Shown here piece by piece: positions 52,706 through 60,641 of a stretch of DNA of 64,000 nucleotides. This DNA is from Ramlibacter sp. (GTDB lineage Bacteria; Pseudomonadota; Gammaproteobacteria; Burkholderiales; Burkholderiaceae_C): assembly GCA_029237735.1 (NCBI GenBank), contig JAQZBU010000020.1:21096-85095 (forward strand), in the 5' to 3' direction. The position numbers were made by a program, and so were the translations under genes. Position 1 is the stretch's first letter. Each line of letters begins with the position of its first letter. The notes under the pieces are model-generated. The model was not told where the DNA came from. It saw only the letters and a list, made by a program, of their open reading frames with translations, and did not search any database.

Positions 52706-53530
52706 ATGACGTCCACTCTCGATCCAGATGCCCGGCTTGCCCACATGAAAGCACTGCGTGACGACAAGCCCGGCGTCTCGCCTGCCAACCGATCGCTGGA
52801 GCGCGGCATCGAACTGCTGAGGTCTTTCCGTCCTGGCTCTGAACTATTGGGAAACGCGGACCTTGCCGAGCGCACAGGCTTGTCGCGCGCCACGGTCAGC
52901 CGCTTGACGCAAACCCTCGTGGGCAGCGGGCTACTCCAGACCGATCCGCGCAGCCGCGCCTTCCGCTTGGCGCCGGCCGTGCTGAGCTTCGGCCACGCCA
53001 TGCGCACAGGCTCATCCGTGCTGGCCATAGCGGCGCCCCGCATGCGCCATGCGGCCGAAGAGAACAAGATCAATGTCGGCCTGGCCGCGCCGGACCGGGA
53101 CGAGATGGTGTACCTGGAGTCGATCCGCTACAACCGGCGCCCCTCCCTGCGGTCGGTCGTATCCGGCCAGCGAGTACCGATGGAACTCACATCGCTGGGC
53201 CGCGCCTACCTCGCTGTCGCACCTGAAGCAAAACGCAAGGCACTGCTCGCGCATTTTCGCCAAACAAGGGCTGCATCGTGGCGCGTTCTGGGTCCCGAGA
53301 TTTCCCTGGCGATCGCGAGTGTCACCGAACGGGGCTTTTGCGCCGCCTCGTGGCAGCCGGAGGTGGTGGCCCTTGCAACCCCGCTCGTGTTTCAAGGAGC
53401 GCACTACGCGTTGAATGTCAGCCTGTCCACGGCAGAACCCATGAACGACGTAGTGGCCGAACTCGCTCCCAAACTCCTCGCCTTGAAAAAGAGCATCGTC
53501 CATGCTCTCGAAGTCGCCACGCCCGACTGA
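52706..53530 (+). CDS. IclR-family transcriptional regulator
   Basis: 274 residues from the ATG at 52706. The winged HTH is at about 22-80: SLERGIELLRSF, LGNADLAERTGLSRATVSRL and LVGSGLLQTDPRSRAFRL. The C-terminal effector domain reads VGLAAPDRDEMVYLESIRYN, ELTSLGRAYLAVAPEAKR and GFCAASWQPEVVALATPLVF. It is divergent from the Bug/acyl-CoA operon and followed by a second Bug/CoA-transferase operon. Three matching palindromes around it mark all three promoters, so it is the likely local regulator. Confidence 0.93.
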   Translation: MTSTLDPDARLAHMKALRDDKPGVSPANRSLERGIELLRSFRPGSELLGNADLAERTGLSRATVSRLTQTLVGSGLLQTDPRSRAFRLAPAVLSFGHAMRTGSSVLAIAAPRMRHAAEENKINVGLAAPDRDEMVYLESIRYNRRPSLRSVVSGQRVPMELTSLGRAYLAVAPEAKRKALLAHFRQTRAASWRVLGPEISLAIASVTERGFCAASWQPEVVALATPLVFQGAHYALNVSLSTAEPMNDVVAELAPKLLALKKSIVHALEVATPD

Positions 53531-53535
53531 TACCG

Positions 53536-53550
53536 TTCCACTGCATGGAA
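53536..53550. promoter_or_regulatory. IclR-type operator 3, upstream of the second Bug operon
   Basis: TTCCA-N5-TGGAA (centre CTGCA) lies 5 nt past the iclR stop and 69 nt before the second Bug start. It matches the core of the two operators in front of iclR, linking the downstream Bug/CoA-transferase operon to the same regulator. Confidence 0.7.
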
Positions 53551-53619
53551 TAGAGCGGGTGCAGCAAGCTGTGTCTGTCCTTAAAGTCTCCCGCCATACC
53601 CAATACACCGGAGACTGTG

Positions 53620-54627
53620 ATGCGCATTTCAATCGACAGAGGCTTCAGCCGTATCGCCACCGCAATGGCATCAGCGGCATCCATGGCATGTGTCGCCGCC
53701 AGCTTGCTGATGGGCCTTCCAACCGCTCATGCCGCGTTCCCCGACAAACCCATCAAGATCGTCGTGCCGTTCTCGCCCGGCGGCGGCGCGGACCTGATCG
53801 CGCGCACCCTGTCCGCGGAGTTGGCAAAGGAGCTCGGCCAGCCTGTCATCGTCGACAACAAGCCAGGCGGGGGCACCATCATCGGGTCGGACCTTGTCGC
53901 CAAGAGCCCGCCTGATGGCTACACACTGCTCTTGTCCTCGATCGCGCATTCGGTCAACCCGAGCCTCGCGGAGAAGCTGCCCTACGCCACCGAGAAAGAC
54001 TTCGTGCCCGTAGCGATGCTCGTTCGCTCACCCAACGTGCTCGTGGTCCGCGCGGAGAGCCCCTATAAATCGGTGAAGGACATCATCGACGCAGCAAAAG
54101 CAAAGCCAGGCGTGCTGACTTATGCATCGCCCGGGAACGGAACCTCATCCCATTTAGCGGGCGCGCTGTTTGAAGAGCTGGGCAAGGTCCGGCTCCAACA
54201 CATTTCATACAAGGGCTCGGCCCCCGCGCTCACCGACTTGCTGGGCGGGCAAACCGACATTCTGTTTGGCACTTCGGGATCCGTTGGCAGCTTCGTCGAC
54301 AGCGGAAAGCTGAGGGCATTGGCCGTCACGTCTGCTGCACGTTCCACTGCCTATCCGAACGTGCCCACCATGGTGGAAGCGGGCGTGCCCGGTTACGTCA
54401 CCGAAGGCTGGTACGGCCTGCACGCGCCCGCTGGAACACCCGCCGCGGTGATCGAGAAGCTGAACGCCACCGCGCGAAAGGCGACCGGCACGGAGTTTTT
54501 CAAGTCCAAGCTGGTCCATGAGGGCATGGTCGTCCACACCGGAGCGCCGAGCGACTACGACAAATACGTACGCGCCGAAATCGCCCGCTGGTCCAAACTG
54601 GTAAAGACAAATGTCATCACCAAATAA
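53620..54627 (+). CDS. Bug/TctC-family receptor, second copy of the locus
   Basis: 335 residues from the ATG at 53620, with CCGGAGA upstream; the adjoining GTG at 53617 is possible. A signal peptide (about 1-40, ending MGLPTAHA) is followed by FPDKPIKIVVPFSPGGGADL, DNKPGGGTIIGSDLVAKSP and HISYKGSAPALTDLLGGQTD. The body matches the Bug protein at 51580 closely. It should bind an organic acid in the periplasm. The CoA-transferase gene starts inside its 3' end, 17 nt overlapping. Confidence 0.9.
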   Translation: MRISIDRGFSRIATAMASAASMACVAASLLMGLPTAHAAFPDKPIKIVVPFSPGGGADLIARTLSAELAKELGQPVIVDNKPGGGTIIGSDLVAKSPPDGYTLLLSSIAHSVNPSLAEKLPYATEKDFVPVAMLVRSPNVLVVRAESPYKSVKDIIDAAKAKPGVLTYASPGNGTSSHLAGALFEELGKVRLQHISYKGSAPALTDLLGGQTDILFGTSGSVGSFVDSGKLRALAVTSAARSTAYPNVPTMVEAGVPGYVTEGWYGLHAPAGTPAAVIEKLNATARKATGTEFFKSKLVHEGMVVHTGAPSDYDKYVRAEIARWSKLVKTNVITK

Positions 54628-55825
54628 AGCCGTGGCCATGCCCAAAGTCTTGCAAGGAATCCGCGTGCTCGACTTGACGCACGTTCTGGCGGGGCCGTTC
54701 GCAAGCTATCAGCTCGCGGTGATGGGCGCGGAGGTCATCAAGATCGAGTCGCCCGACGAGCCGGACCAAGCCAGGTTCCAGGGATCGGACCACGACCTCA
54801 ACGACGAGGGAATGGGTACCGCCTTTCTCGCCCAGGCGTCGAACAAGCAATCCGTCACGCTGAACCTGAAGTCGGACGCGGGTCGCAAGATTCTTCGTCA
54901 GCTCGTCCAGACTGCGGATGTCCTGATCGAGAACTACCGGCCCGGCGCGCTCGACGCGATCGGGCTGGGCTATGCGGATCTCTCGACCCTCAAGCCCGAG
55001 CTGATCTATTGTTCTGTTTCCGCCTTTGGCAGCACCGGGCCGAAGCGCGAACTCACGGCTTACGACGGCGTGATCCAGGCTTACTCAGGAATGATGGCCA
55101 TGACAGGCGAGCCCGCATCGTCCCCTGTCAAGTGTGGTGCGCCCGTCGTCGACTACGCAACCGGCACGACAGCGGCCGCGGCGATCCTTGCTGCCCTGCT
55201 CCATCGCAAGGACACTGGTCGCGGCCAGTTCGTGGAGGTGGCCATGTCCGATGTCGCCATGATTCTGTGCAGCTCGCACCTGACCGGTCACCTCTGGAAT
55301 GGCTGGCACCCGGAGCAGAAGGGCAACCGCTACCCCTTCGCCACCATTGGGTGTTACCAGGCAGCGGACGCTCCCTTGATGATCTCGGCGTCGAACCTGC
55401 GACAACAACGGAGATTGTGGGAAGTACTGGGACGGGATGACCTCGTCAAGGAAAGCAACCGTGACCGCCTACGCGCGCACGCCGCCGAGACTGAAGCTCT
55501 CCAGCAAATCATCGCCACCATGCCGGTGGAACATTGGGAGCGGGTGCTGCGAGCCGCGCGCGTGCCGGCATCGCGCGTTCAGCGCATGGAAGCGATGTTG
55601 GCGGACGAGCACGTCAAAGGCCGCAAGGTGCTCCATCAGTTCGACGAGAGTGCCGGCGCACTGAAGGGGTTGACCGTTCCCGTCGCCGCGTTTCGGATGT
55701 CTGAGTGCGATGTGGGAGTCAGCGCAGTTCCGCAAATTGCCGGCGCGCAGAACGAGCAGGTTCTTGAGAGCTTGGGCTACTTGAAGGGCGATATTGAGAA
55801 GCTGCAGGTGGACGGCGTCATCTAG
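54611..55825 (+). CDS. CaiB/BaiF (class III) CoA-transferase
   Basis: 404 residues. The family start is LQGIRVLDLTHVLAGPFASY, with AEVIKIESPDEPDQARF, the active-site Asp segment GAPVVDYATGT, and a distal VDDEHVKGR-like ADEHVKGRKVLHQF. Class III enzymes move CoA between carboxylic acids through an acyl-Asp intermediate. With the adjacent Bug receptor it probably activates the imported acid for the divergent acyl-CoA operon. The ATG at 54611 overlaps the Bug gene; an inner ATG at 54638 also fits. Confidence 0.9.
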   Translation: MSSPNKAVAMPKVLQGIRVLDLTHVLAGPFASYQLAVMGAEVIKIESPDEPDQARFQGSDHDLNDEGMGTAFLAQASNKQSVTLNLKSDAGRKILRQLVQTADVLIENYRPGALDAIGLGYADLSTLKPELIYCSVSAFGSTGPKRELTAYDGVIQAYSGMMAMTGEPASSPVKCGAPVVDYATGTTAAAAILAALLHRKDTGRGQFVEVAMSDVAMILCSSHLTGHLWNGWHPEQKGNRYPFATIGCYQAADAPLMISASNLRQQRRLWEVLGRDDLVKESNRDRLRAHAAETEALQQIIATMPVEHWERVLRAARVPASRVQRMEAMLADEHVKGRKVLHQFDESAGALKGLTVPVAAFRMSECDVGVSAVPQIAGAQNEQVLESLGYLKGDIEKLQVDGVI

Positions 55826-55828
55826 TCG

Positions 55829-56035
55829 TCAGCCGCCCGCGCGCTTGACGGTGTGCCCCTGCCCCTTCAGCAAGGCCATGACCTTGTCGCAGTGGTCGCC
55901 CTGCACCTCGATGGCGCCCTTCTTCACCGTGCCGCCGGAGCCGCATTGCGCGATTGGGTGGCGGCAAACCGGGCACATGCGGCCGGAGTCGGTGGAGTAG
56001 ACCAGGCCGCTGGCGGCATTGGGGCGGGGCTTCAT
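55829..56035 (-). pseudogene. SUI1/YciH-type gene with internal 165-bp deletion
   Basis: 68 residues. It reads MKPRPNAASGLVYSTDSG, RMCPVCRHPIAQC, then directly GSGGTVKKGAIEVQGDHCD. The full paralogue at 60270 has 55 more residues between these parts, including the SUI1 core VRVSRETKGRGGKAVTVV. Comparing both copies, the deletion joins two GCA triplets (60384-60386 and 60549-60551 in the full copy) and keeps the frame. Without the core it cannot act as an eIF1-like factor. It converges with the CoA-transferase gene, 3 nt away. Confidence 0.8.
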
Positions 56036-56049
56036 ACGATTCGGCCTTT

Positions 56050-56226
56050 GTAGTTGCCATCAAATATGCGTTGGCCAAAGCTGTCGGGCGCAACTACTCC
56101 AATGTGCACACGGACATTGGCAAGCTGGAAGAACACGGATTGGTGCAACGCACAGCGGAGGACTTGGTCTTTGTCCCCTTCGAATCCGTCGAGATTCATT
56201 TGGCCTTGTTCAAGAAGGCGCCCTGA
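56050..56226 (+). pseudogene. Remnant of an HVO_A0114-type HTH protein
   Basis: A frame with no sound start reads KYALAKAVGRNYSNVHTDIG, then KLEEHGLVQRTAEDLVFVPF, and ends LFKKAP. This is the C-terminal winged-HTH half of small regulators or antitoxin-like proteins of the HVO_A0114 type. The first half is missing; upstream lies the 5' end of the truncated SUI1 gene. It is probably a fragment left after a deletion. Confidence 0.6.
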
Positions 56227-56276
56227 TTTAAAGCAGGAAGTCGAGCTGTGAAAAAACAAGCGAAAGGAAAGGCGCG

Positions 56277-56480
56277 ATGAAAAAAAAAGCGCGACATTTT
56301 GGTGAGCTCACCGAGGGCTTCGCGGCCTTGAAAGAGCAACGCGAAGGGAAAGTGACGCTTCGCACTTTGAAGATGGAAAGCAAGCCCGCACCCCGGAAAA
56401 CTGGAAGCAAGGCCGCGCAAAACCCAGCGCGCACGCCGCCCTGGTGCAGCGTACCCTTGAGGAGCTTTTGCCCGCTCAGT
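56277..56480 (+). pseudogene. Frameshifted HigA/NadS-type antitoxin remnant
   Basis: The ATG at 56277 has a strong AAGGAAAGG ribosome site. The frame opens MKKKARHFGELTEGFAALKE, QREGKVTLRTLKMESKPAP, as in HigA2/NadS antitoxins, then loses sense. Two bases off, the frame continues PENWKQGRAKPSAHAALVQR, the typical end of the same family. The DNA-binding middle (about 35-40 residues) is absent and the frame is shifted at about 56391-56398. No toxin gene remains next to it. Its end overlaps the TolB-like gene end. Confidence 0.65.
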
Positions 56481-57753
56481 CCTTGAGATCGTCCGGATCG
56501 TCCTCCAACACCGTGGTGATGGCGTCCCTTCCTTCGAACGTCTTGCCCTTGGCATCGCTGAAGCGAAGTATTGCGAACGTGTCGCCCACCTGGAAGCCGG
56601 CGTAACGCAAATTGAATCGGCAGGTAAGGTCCGGAATGCCATCGCCGTTCACGTCTTTGGGCTGCTTGCTGCAAGAGGCGAACGAAGCCTCCGAACCCGT
56701 GCGTCCGAACGTGATGCCGCGCTGCACCACAGAGGTGGTTGCATCGAACGTCCTGGTAGAAAGAATCGAAACCTGCACCCTGCCATGGCCTCGCGGATTG
56801 ACCTTGTTGGCAGGTTTGCCGGGGCGGACATCGATTGGCGTCAAATAGCCCTGCACGTCCACCACGGCTTGCCTGGCTCCGGTAAGAGAATTCGCAACGG
56901 AAATTTCGGAAAGCGCTTTCGAATCGGGGTTCTCATGGGTAAAGACGATTCTTCCGTCGGGCAACCATACAGGGTCGTGCCCCGGGATATCGCCCAGCTT
57001 TCTCAAGTTGGTTCCGTCCGGGTTGATGGCCCAGATCTTCCAACTATCCGAGCCGCCCCTGTTGGATGAAAAAACGATTCCACGTGCGCTCCAGTGCGGT
57101 TCCCAGTCTTGAGCGCCGACGCTCGTGAGTGCACGCGAGCCACTCCCGTTGGTGCCCACAATGATGAGTGTGGCGCTGTCGCCCTCGGTCCTGGAAAACA
57201 CAATCTGATCGCCGGCCGGTGAGATGCGGGGGTCGTTCTCTTGCCCGGCCGAAGTCACCAGCTTGACCTGCTGCGATCCATCCGGGTTCATCAACCAGAT
57301 GTCATTCGAGCCGTCCTTGTCCGAAACAAAGACGATCTTGCGACCGTCCGGAGACCATCCGGGCTGGGTGTTGACCGCTCCATTGGACGTGAGCCTGACG
57401 GGGTATGCGCCATCCGCCTGCATGACCCAAATCTCGCTCGTCAGTCCATCCGACGATACGTACGCGATGTGCCGCGCGTCGGGCGACCAGGCAGGCTGAG
57501 ATTCAATCGTTCGGGATAGGGATGTCGCAGTGGGAGAGACCTTTCGCAAGCGGCTCCCATCCATCGACGCGATCCAGATGCGCTTCGTTCCGTCGAAGTC
57601 CGCGCTGAAAGCAACCTCCTTCAATGTGGGAGAGACCGCCGGATACTCAGCGGAAACGCCCCCTTTGTCTGGAGAGGCGTGGACGCAAAGAGCAAGGCCG
57701 AGCCCAAGCAAATGCCCGACCAAAAACCGGAGACTCCTCATGGAAACGCGCAT
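56476..57753 (-). CDS. Exported TolB-like beta-propeller protein, copy 2
   Basis: 425 residues from the ATG at 57753. After a signal peptide (about 1-27) come PD40/WD40-like repeats: QPAWSPDARHIAYVSSDG, QPGWSPDGRKIVFVSDKDG, NDIWLMNPDGSQQVKL and EPHWSARGIVFSSNRGG. The C-terminal ~130 residues form a separate domain with a calcium-loop-like DVNGDGIPDLTCRF and acidic end DDPDDLKD. It is periplasmic or secreted; its role is unknown. It lies 8 nt behind a paralogue; their C-terminal halves are near identical in DNA. Confidence 0.82.
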   Translation of the reverse strand: MRVSMRSLRFLVGHLLGLGLALCVHASPDKGGVSAEYPAVSPTLKEVAFSADFDGTKRIWIASMDGSRLRKVSPTATSLSRTIESQPAWSPDARHIAYVSSDGLTSEIWVMQADGAYPVRLTSNGAVNTQPGWSPDGRKIVFVSDKDGSNDIWLMNPDGSQQVKLVTSAGQENDPRISPAGDQIVFSRTEGDSATLIIVGTNGSGSRALTSVGAQDWEPHWSARGIVFSSNRGGSDSWKIWAINPDGTNLRKLGDIPGHDPVWLPDGRIVFTHENPDSKALSEISVANSLTGARQAVVDVQGYLTPIDVRPGKPANKVNPRGHGRVQVSILSTRTFDATTSVVQRGITFGRTGSEASFASCSKQPKDVNGDGIPDLTCRFNLRYAGFQVGDTFAILRFSDAKGKTFEGRDAITTVLEDDPDDLKD

Positions 57754-57761
57754 GGCGCTGC

Positions 57762-59027
57762 TCAATCCTTGAGATCGTCCGGATCGTCCTCGAACACCGT
57801 GGTGATGGCGTCCCTTCCTTCGAACGTCTTGCCCTTGGCATCGTTGAAGCGAAGTATCGCGAACGTGTCACCCACCTGGAAGCCGGCGTAACGCAAATTG
57901 AATCGGCAGGTGACATCGGGAATACCATCGCCGTTCACGTCCTTGAGCTGCTTAGTGCATGAGGCAAATGAGGCTTCCGAACCGGTGCGGCCGAACGTGA
58001 TGCTGCGCTGCACCACAGAGGTGGTTGCATCGAACGTCCTGGTAGAAAGAATTGAAACCTGCAACTTGCCTTGGCCTCGCGGATTGATCTTGTTGGCAGG
58101 TTTGCCGGGGCGGACATCGATTGGCGTCAAGTAGCCCTGCACGTCTACGACGGTTTGCTTTACTCCGTTGAGGGGATTCACGATAGCGATCGCCGAGAGC
58201 GCTCTTGAGGCGGAGCTTTCGGACGTATAGAGGATTCCTTCATCCGTCAGCCACACCGGATCGTGCCCGGGGATGTCGTTCAGCTTTCGCAGGTTGCTGC
58301 CGTCCGGATTCACGGCCCACAGCTTCCAACGGCTGGACCCGCCTCGGTTGGATGAGAAGACGATTCCACGTGCGCTCCAGTGCGGCTCCCAATCGTCAAA
58401 ACCGCTGCTGGTGAGGGTGCGCAGACCCGCGCCAGTGGTGCCGACGATCATAAGCGCCGCGCTATCCCCATCGCTCCTGGAGAACACAAGCTGATCCCCT
58501 GCCGGTGAGAACTGGGGGCTGTTTTCCTGGCTGTCCGAAGCCAGAAGCTTGACCTGCTGCGATCCATCCGCATTCATCAGCCAGATATCCTTGGTGCCGT
58601 CCTTGTTCGAAACAAACGCGATCTTGCGCCCGTCTGGAGACCAGGCGGGTTCGGTATTACTCGCACCATTGAATGTCAGTCTGACGGGATATCTCCCGTC
58701 CGATTCCATTACCCAGATATCGCTAGTCGAGCCGTTAAAGGATGCATAGGCAATTTTTCGCGCGTCGGGCGACCAGGTGGGCTGAGTGTCGGATGTGGGC
58801 GAGCCGGAGGGCGCCGGCGACGAGATTCTTCGCAAGCGGCTTCCATCCATTGAAGAAACCCAGATGCGCGTAGCACCTTCGAAATCAGCGGCGAAGGCGA
58901 CCTCGAGCAAGTTGGGTGAAGCGGCGGGGTACTGGCTGGAAACGCCGTTCTTTTCCTCGGAGGCTAAGGCACCGAACGCCAGGCCAAGGCCGAACAAGAA
59001 GCAGATTGTTAATTTGAGATTCTTCAT
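57762..59027 (-). CDS. Exported TolB-like beta-propeller protein, copy 1
   Basis: 421 residues: signal peptide (MKNLKLTICFLFGLGLAFGA), then propeller repeats (QPTWSPDARKIAYASFNG, EPAWSPDGRKIAFVSNKDG, KDIWLMNADGSQQVKL), and the same C-terminal domain with DVNGDGIPDVTCRF and DDPDDLKD. It is more AT-rich at its 5' end than the surroundings. It follows the cell-wall amidase by 13 nt and precedes copy 2 by 8 nt, so the three are probably one operon. TolB-like propellers usually mediate protein contacts in the periplasm. Confidence 0.82.
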   Translation of the reverse strand: MKNLKLTICFLFGLGLAFGALASEEKNGVSSQYPAASPNLLEVAFAADFEGATRIWVSSMDGSRLRRISSPAPSGSPTSDTQPTWSPDARKIAYASFNGSTSDIWVMESDGRYPVRLTFNGASNTEPAWSPDGRKIAFVSNKDGTKDIWLMNADGSQQVKLLASDSQENSPQFSPAGDQLVFSRSDGDSAALMIVGTTGAGLRTLTSSGFDDWEPHWSARGIVFSSNRGGSSRWKLWAVNPDGSNLRKLNDIPGHDPVWLTDEGILYTSESSASRALSAIAIVNPLNGVKQTVVDVQGYLTPIDVRPGKPANKINPRGQGKLQVSILSTRTFDATTSVVQRSITFGRTGSEASFASCTKQLKDVNGDGIPDVTCRFNLRYAGFQVGDTFAILRFNDAKGKTFEGRDAITTVFEDDPDDLKD

Positions 59028-59040
59028 GACCGTGCACGCC

Positions 59041-60168
59041 TCAGTTGCCTAATTCTGCTTCGAGAGCTGCCTTAATGCCGGCAGCGACGCGGGCAGCAGA
59101 ACCACTTGTGTGCAAGATGCGTTCGTCATTACCTGAAAGCCGGGCAGCCTCCAGCAACACCGCATTCATCTCGGTCACGCTCGATTTCAATACGGCAATG
59201 TCGTCATTCACCATTACGCCCCTATTGTTGACACCAAGACTGGATGAAACCGATCTCGCCAAGGTCTCGGCCAAATTGAAGGACCCGGATTTTCCGACGT
59301 TGTAAAGCACCGAAGTTCCGTTGCCAAATGGATTGTCAATGCCCAAGATGCGGTTGGCGGCGTTGATGTGTACTGAAACGAACACTATCGCGCCTGCCAC
59401 GTTCGCTTTGCGGCCCCGGTCGACATACGTGGGGCAGTCATTGGCATTCTTCTTCGTGAGAGTAACTTTGTATTTGCTGGCGGGCATCTGCCGCTGAACC
59501 TCCAGCGCAATAGCCATCGTCAAGTCGTCCTCTCGCAAACGTCCCGGCGGAGGGTCATTGGGCAGAAAGTCCGTTGCGCCGATAGCGCCGACGGCCATGC
59601 CTTCCAACGGACAATAGAAGCCGTGCCCGGGATCAATAACCACCGGCTTCGGTGGCGGTGGTGGTGGTGGCGGCGGCGGCGCAGACCAGTTCACGCACGC
59701 AGGCGTGTACGTAACCCCGTTGAATGTCCATGTAGGGTATATCTGCGTGCCCACGGGGCACACCGGATACTGATAGACGGTCCCAAGCGCGAAGCTTCCA
59801 TATTCCGTCAGGGCAATGGCGTAGTCGCGTGAATCGATCCCGCCAAAACTGCAGGTGCGGAAGTAGCCCTTGTTTCCAGGCAAGTTGCACCAGTGGGTAA
59901 CTCCGCCCGTGCCCGCATCCACGCGAGACGAATAGCCGGGCGTGTGTGCGTCGTAGGCCTGCAGCGTCGTGGTCCAGTATGTCGTGGCGCCCGTGACGGT
60001 CATGGCGTGACCGGGGGTGCCCGATAAAGCGAGCGACAAACCCAGCGCAGCAGTTGGCGCCCACGCCATGCGCTTGAATTGCGGTGTGGGCAGCGGGGCG
60101 GCGGGTAGCGTGTTTTGTGCGCGTGCGCGTGCGCGCTCACGCGCAAGCCTTGGCTTTTGCGGTGACAT
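59041..60168 (-). CDS. N-acetylmuramoyl-L-alanine amidase (Amidase_3) with extra N-terminal domain
   Basis: 375 residues from the ATG at 60168, with GGAGG upstream. An Arg-rich n-region and signal peptide (up to about 56, SGTPGHAM) lead to a Cys-containing domain (about 57-170: THWCNLPGNKGYFRTCSFGG, YQYPVCPVGTQIYP). A run of ten prolines then joins it to Amidase_3: VVIDPGHGFYC, REDDLTMAIALEVQ, VFVSVHINAANR and VLLEAARLSGNDE, which hold the zinc and catalytic residues. It cleaves the amide between MurNAc and the peptide. The N-terminal domain may target it to its substrate. It heads an operon with the two TolB-like genes. Confidence 0.85.
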   Translation of the reverse strand: MSPQKPRLARERARARAQNTLPAAPLPTPQFKRMAWAPTAALGLSLALSGTPGHAMTVTGATTYWTTTLQAYDAHTPGYSSRVDAGTGGVTHWCNLPGNKGYFRTCSFGGIDSRDYAIALTEYGSFALGTVYQYPVCPVGTQIYPTWTFNGVTYTPACVNWSAPPPPPPPPPPKPVVIDPGHGFYCPLEGMAVGAIGATDFLPNDPPPGRLREDDLTMAIALEVQRQMPASKYKVTLTKKNANDCPTYVDRGRKANVAGAIVFVSVHINAANRILGIDNPFGNGTSVLYNVGKSGSFNLAETLARSVSSSLGVNNRGVMVNDDIAVLKSSVTEMNAVLLEAARLSGNDERILHTSGSAARVAAGIKAALEAELGN

Positions 60169-60269
60169 GATTTCCTCCCTGGAGCGCGAATCTAGCGCCT
60201 GGGGAGTACTTTCGGAGGCATGCGAAGGTATAGAGTGCGTTGGCGCAACGGTTCGAGACGCGCCCCGAA

Positions 60270-60641
60270 TCAGCCGCCCGCGCGCTTGACGATGTGCCCT
60301 TGCCCCTTCAGCAAGGCCATGACCTTGTCGCAGTGGTCGCCCTGCACTTCGATGGCGCCCTCCTTCACCGTGCCTCCCGAGCCGCACGCGGCCTTGAGCT
60401 GCTGCGCGAGTTTGGCGAGCGACGCTGAGTCCATGGCAAGCCCCCGAACTACCGTCACAGCCTTACCGCCGCGGCCCTTGGTCTCGCGCGAGACGCGGAC
60501 GATGCCATCGGAGGGCGCCGGCGCAGCAGCGTTGGCCTTGGCGCAAATGCATTGCGCGATGGGGCGGCGGCAAACCGGGCACATGCGGCCCGACTCGGTG
60601 GAGTAGACCAGGCTGCTGGCGACATTGGGGCGGGGCTTCAT
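60270..60641 (-). CDS. SUI1/YciH-family translation initiation factor-like protein
   Basis: 123 residues. A Cys-rich lead (RMCPVCRRPIAQCICAK), possibly zinc-binding, is followed by the SUI1 core GIVRVSRETKGRGGKAVTVV and GSGGTVKEGAIEVQGDHCDK. This is the full-length form; bacterial YciH proteins are about 110-125 residues and act on start-codon selection like eIF1. A shorter copy lies at 55829. Its start is followed upstream by unrelated DNA in the two copies, so only the gene body was duplicated. Confidence 0.85.
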   Translation of the reverse strand: MKPRPNVASSLVYSTESGRMCPVCRRPIAQCICAKANAAAPAPSDGIVRVSRETKGRGGKAVTVVRGLAMDSASLAKLAQQLKAACGSGGTVKEGAIEVQGDHCDKVMALLKGQGHIVKRAGG

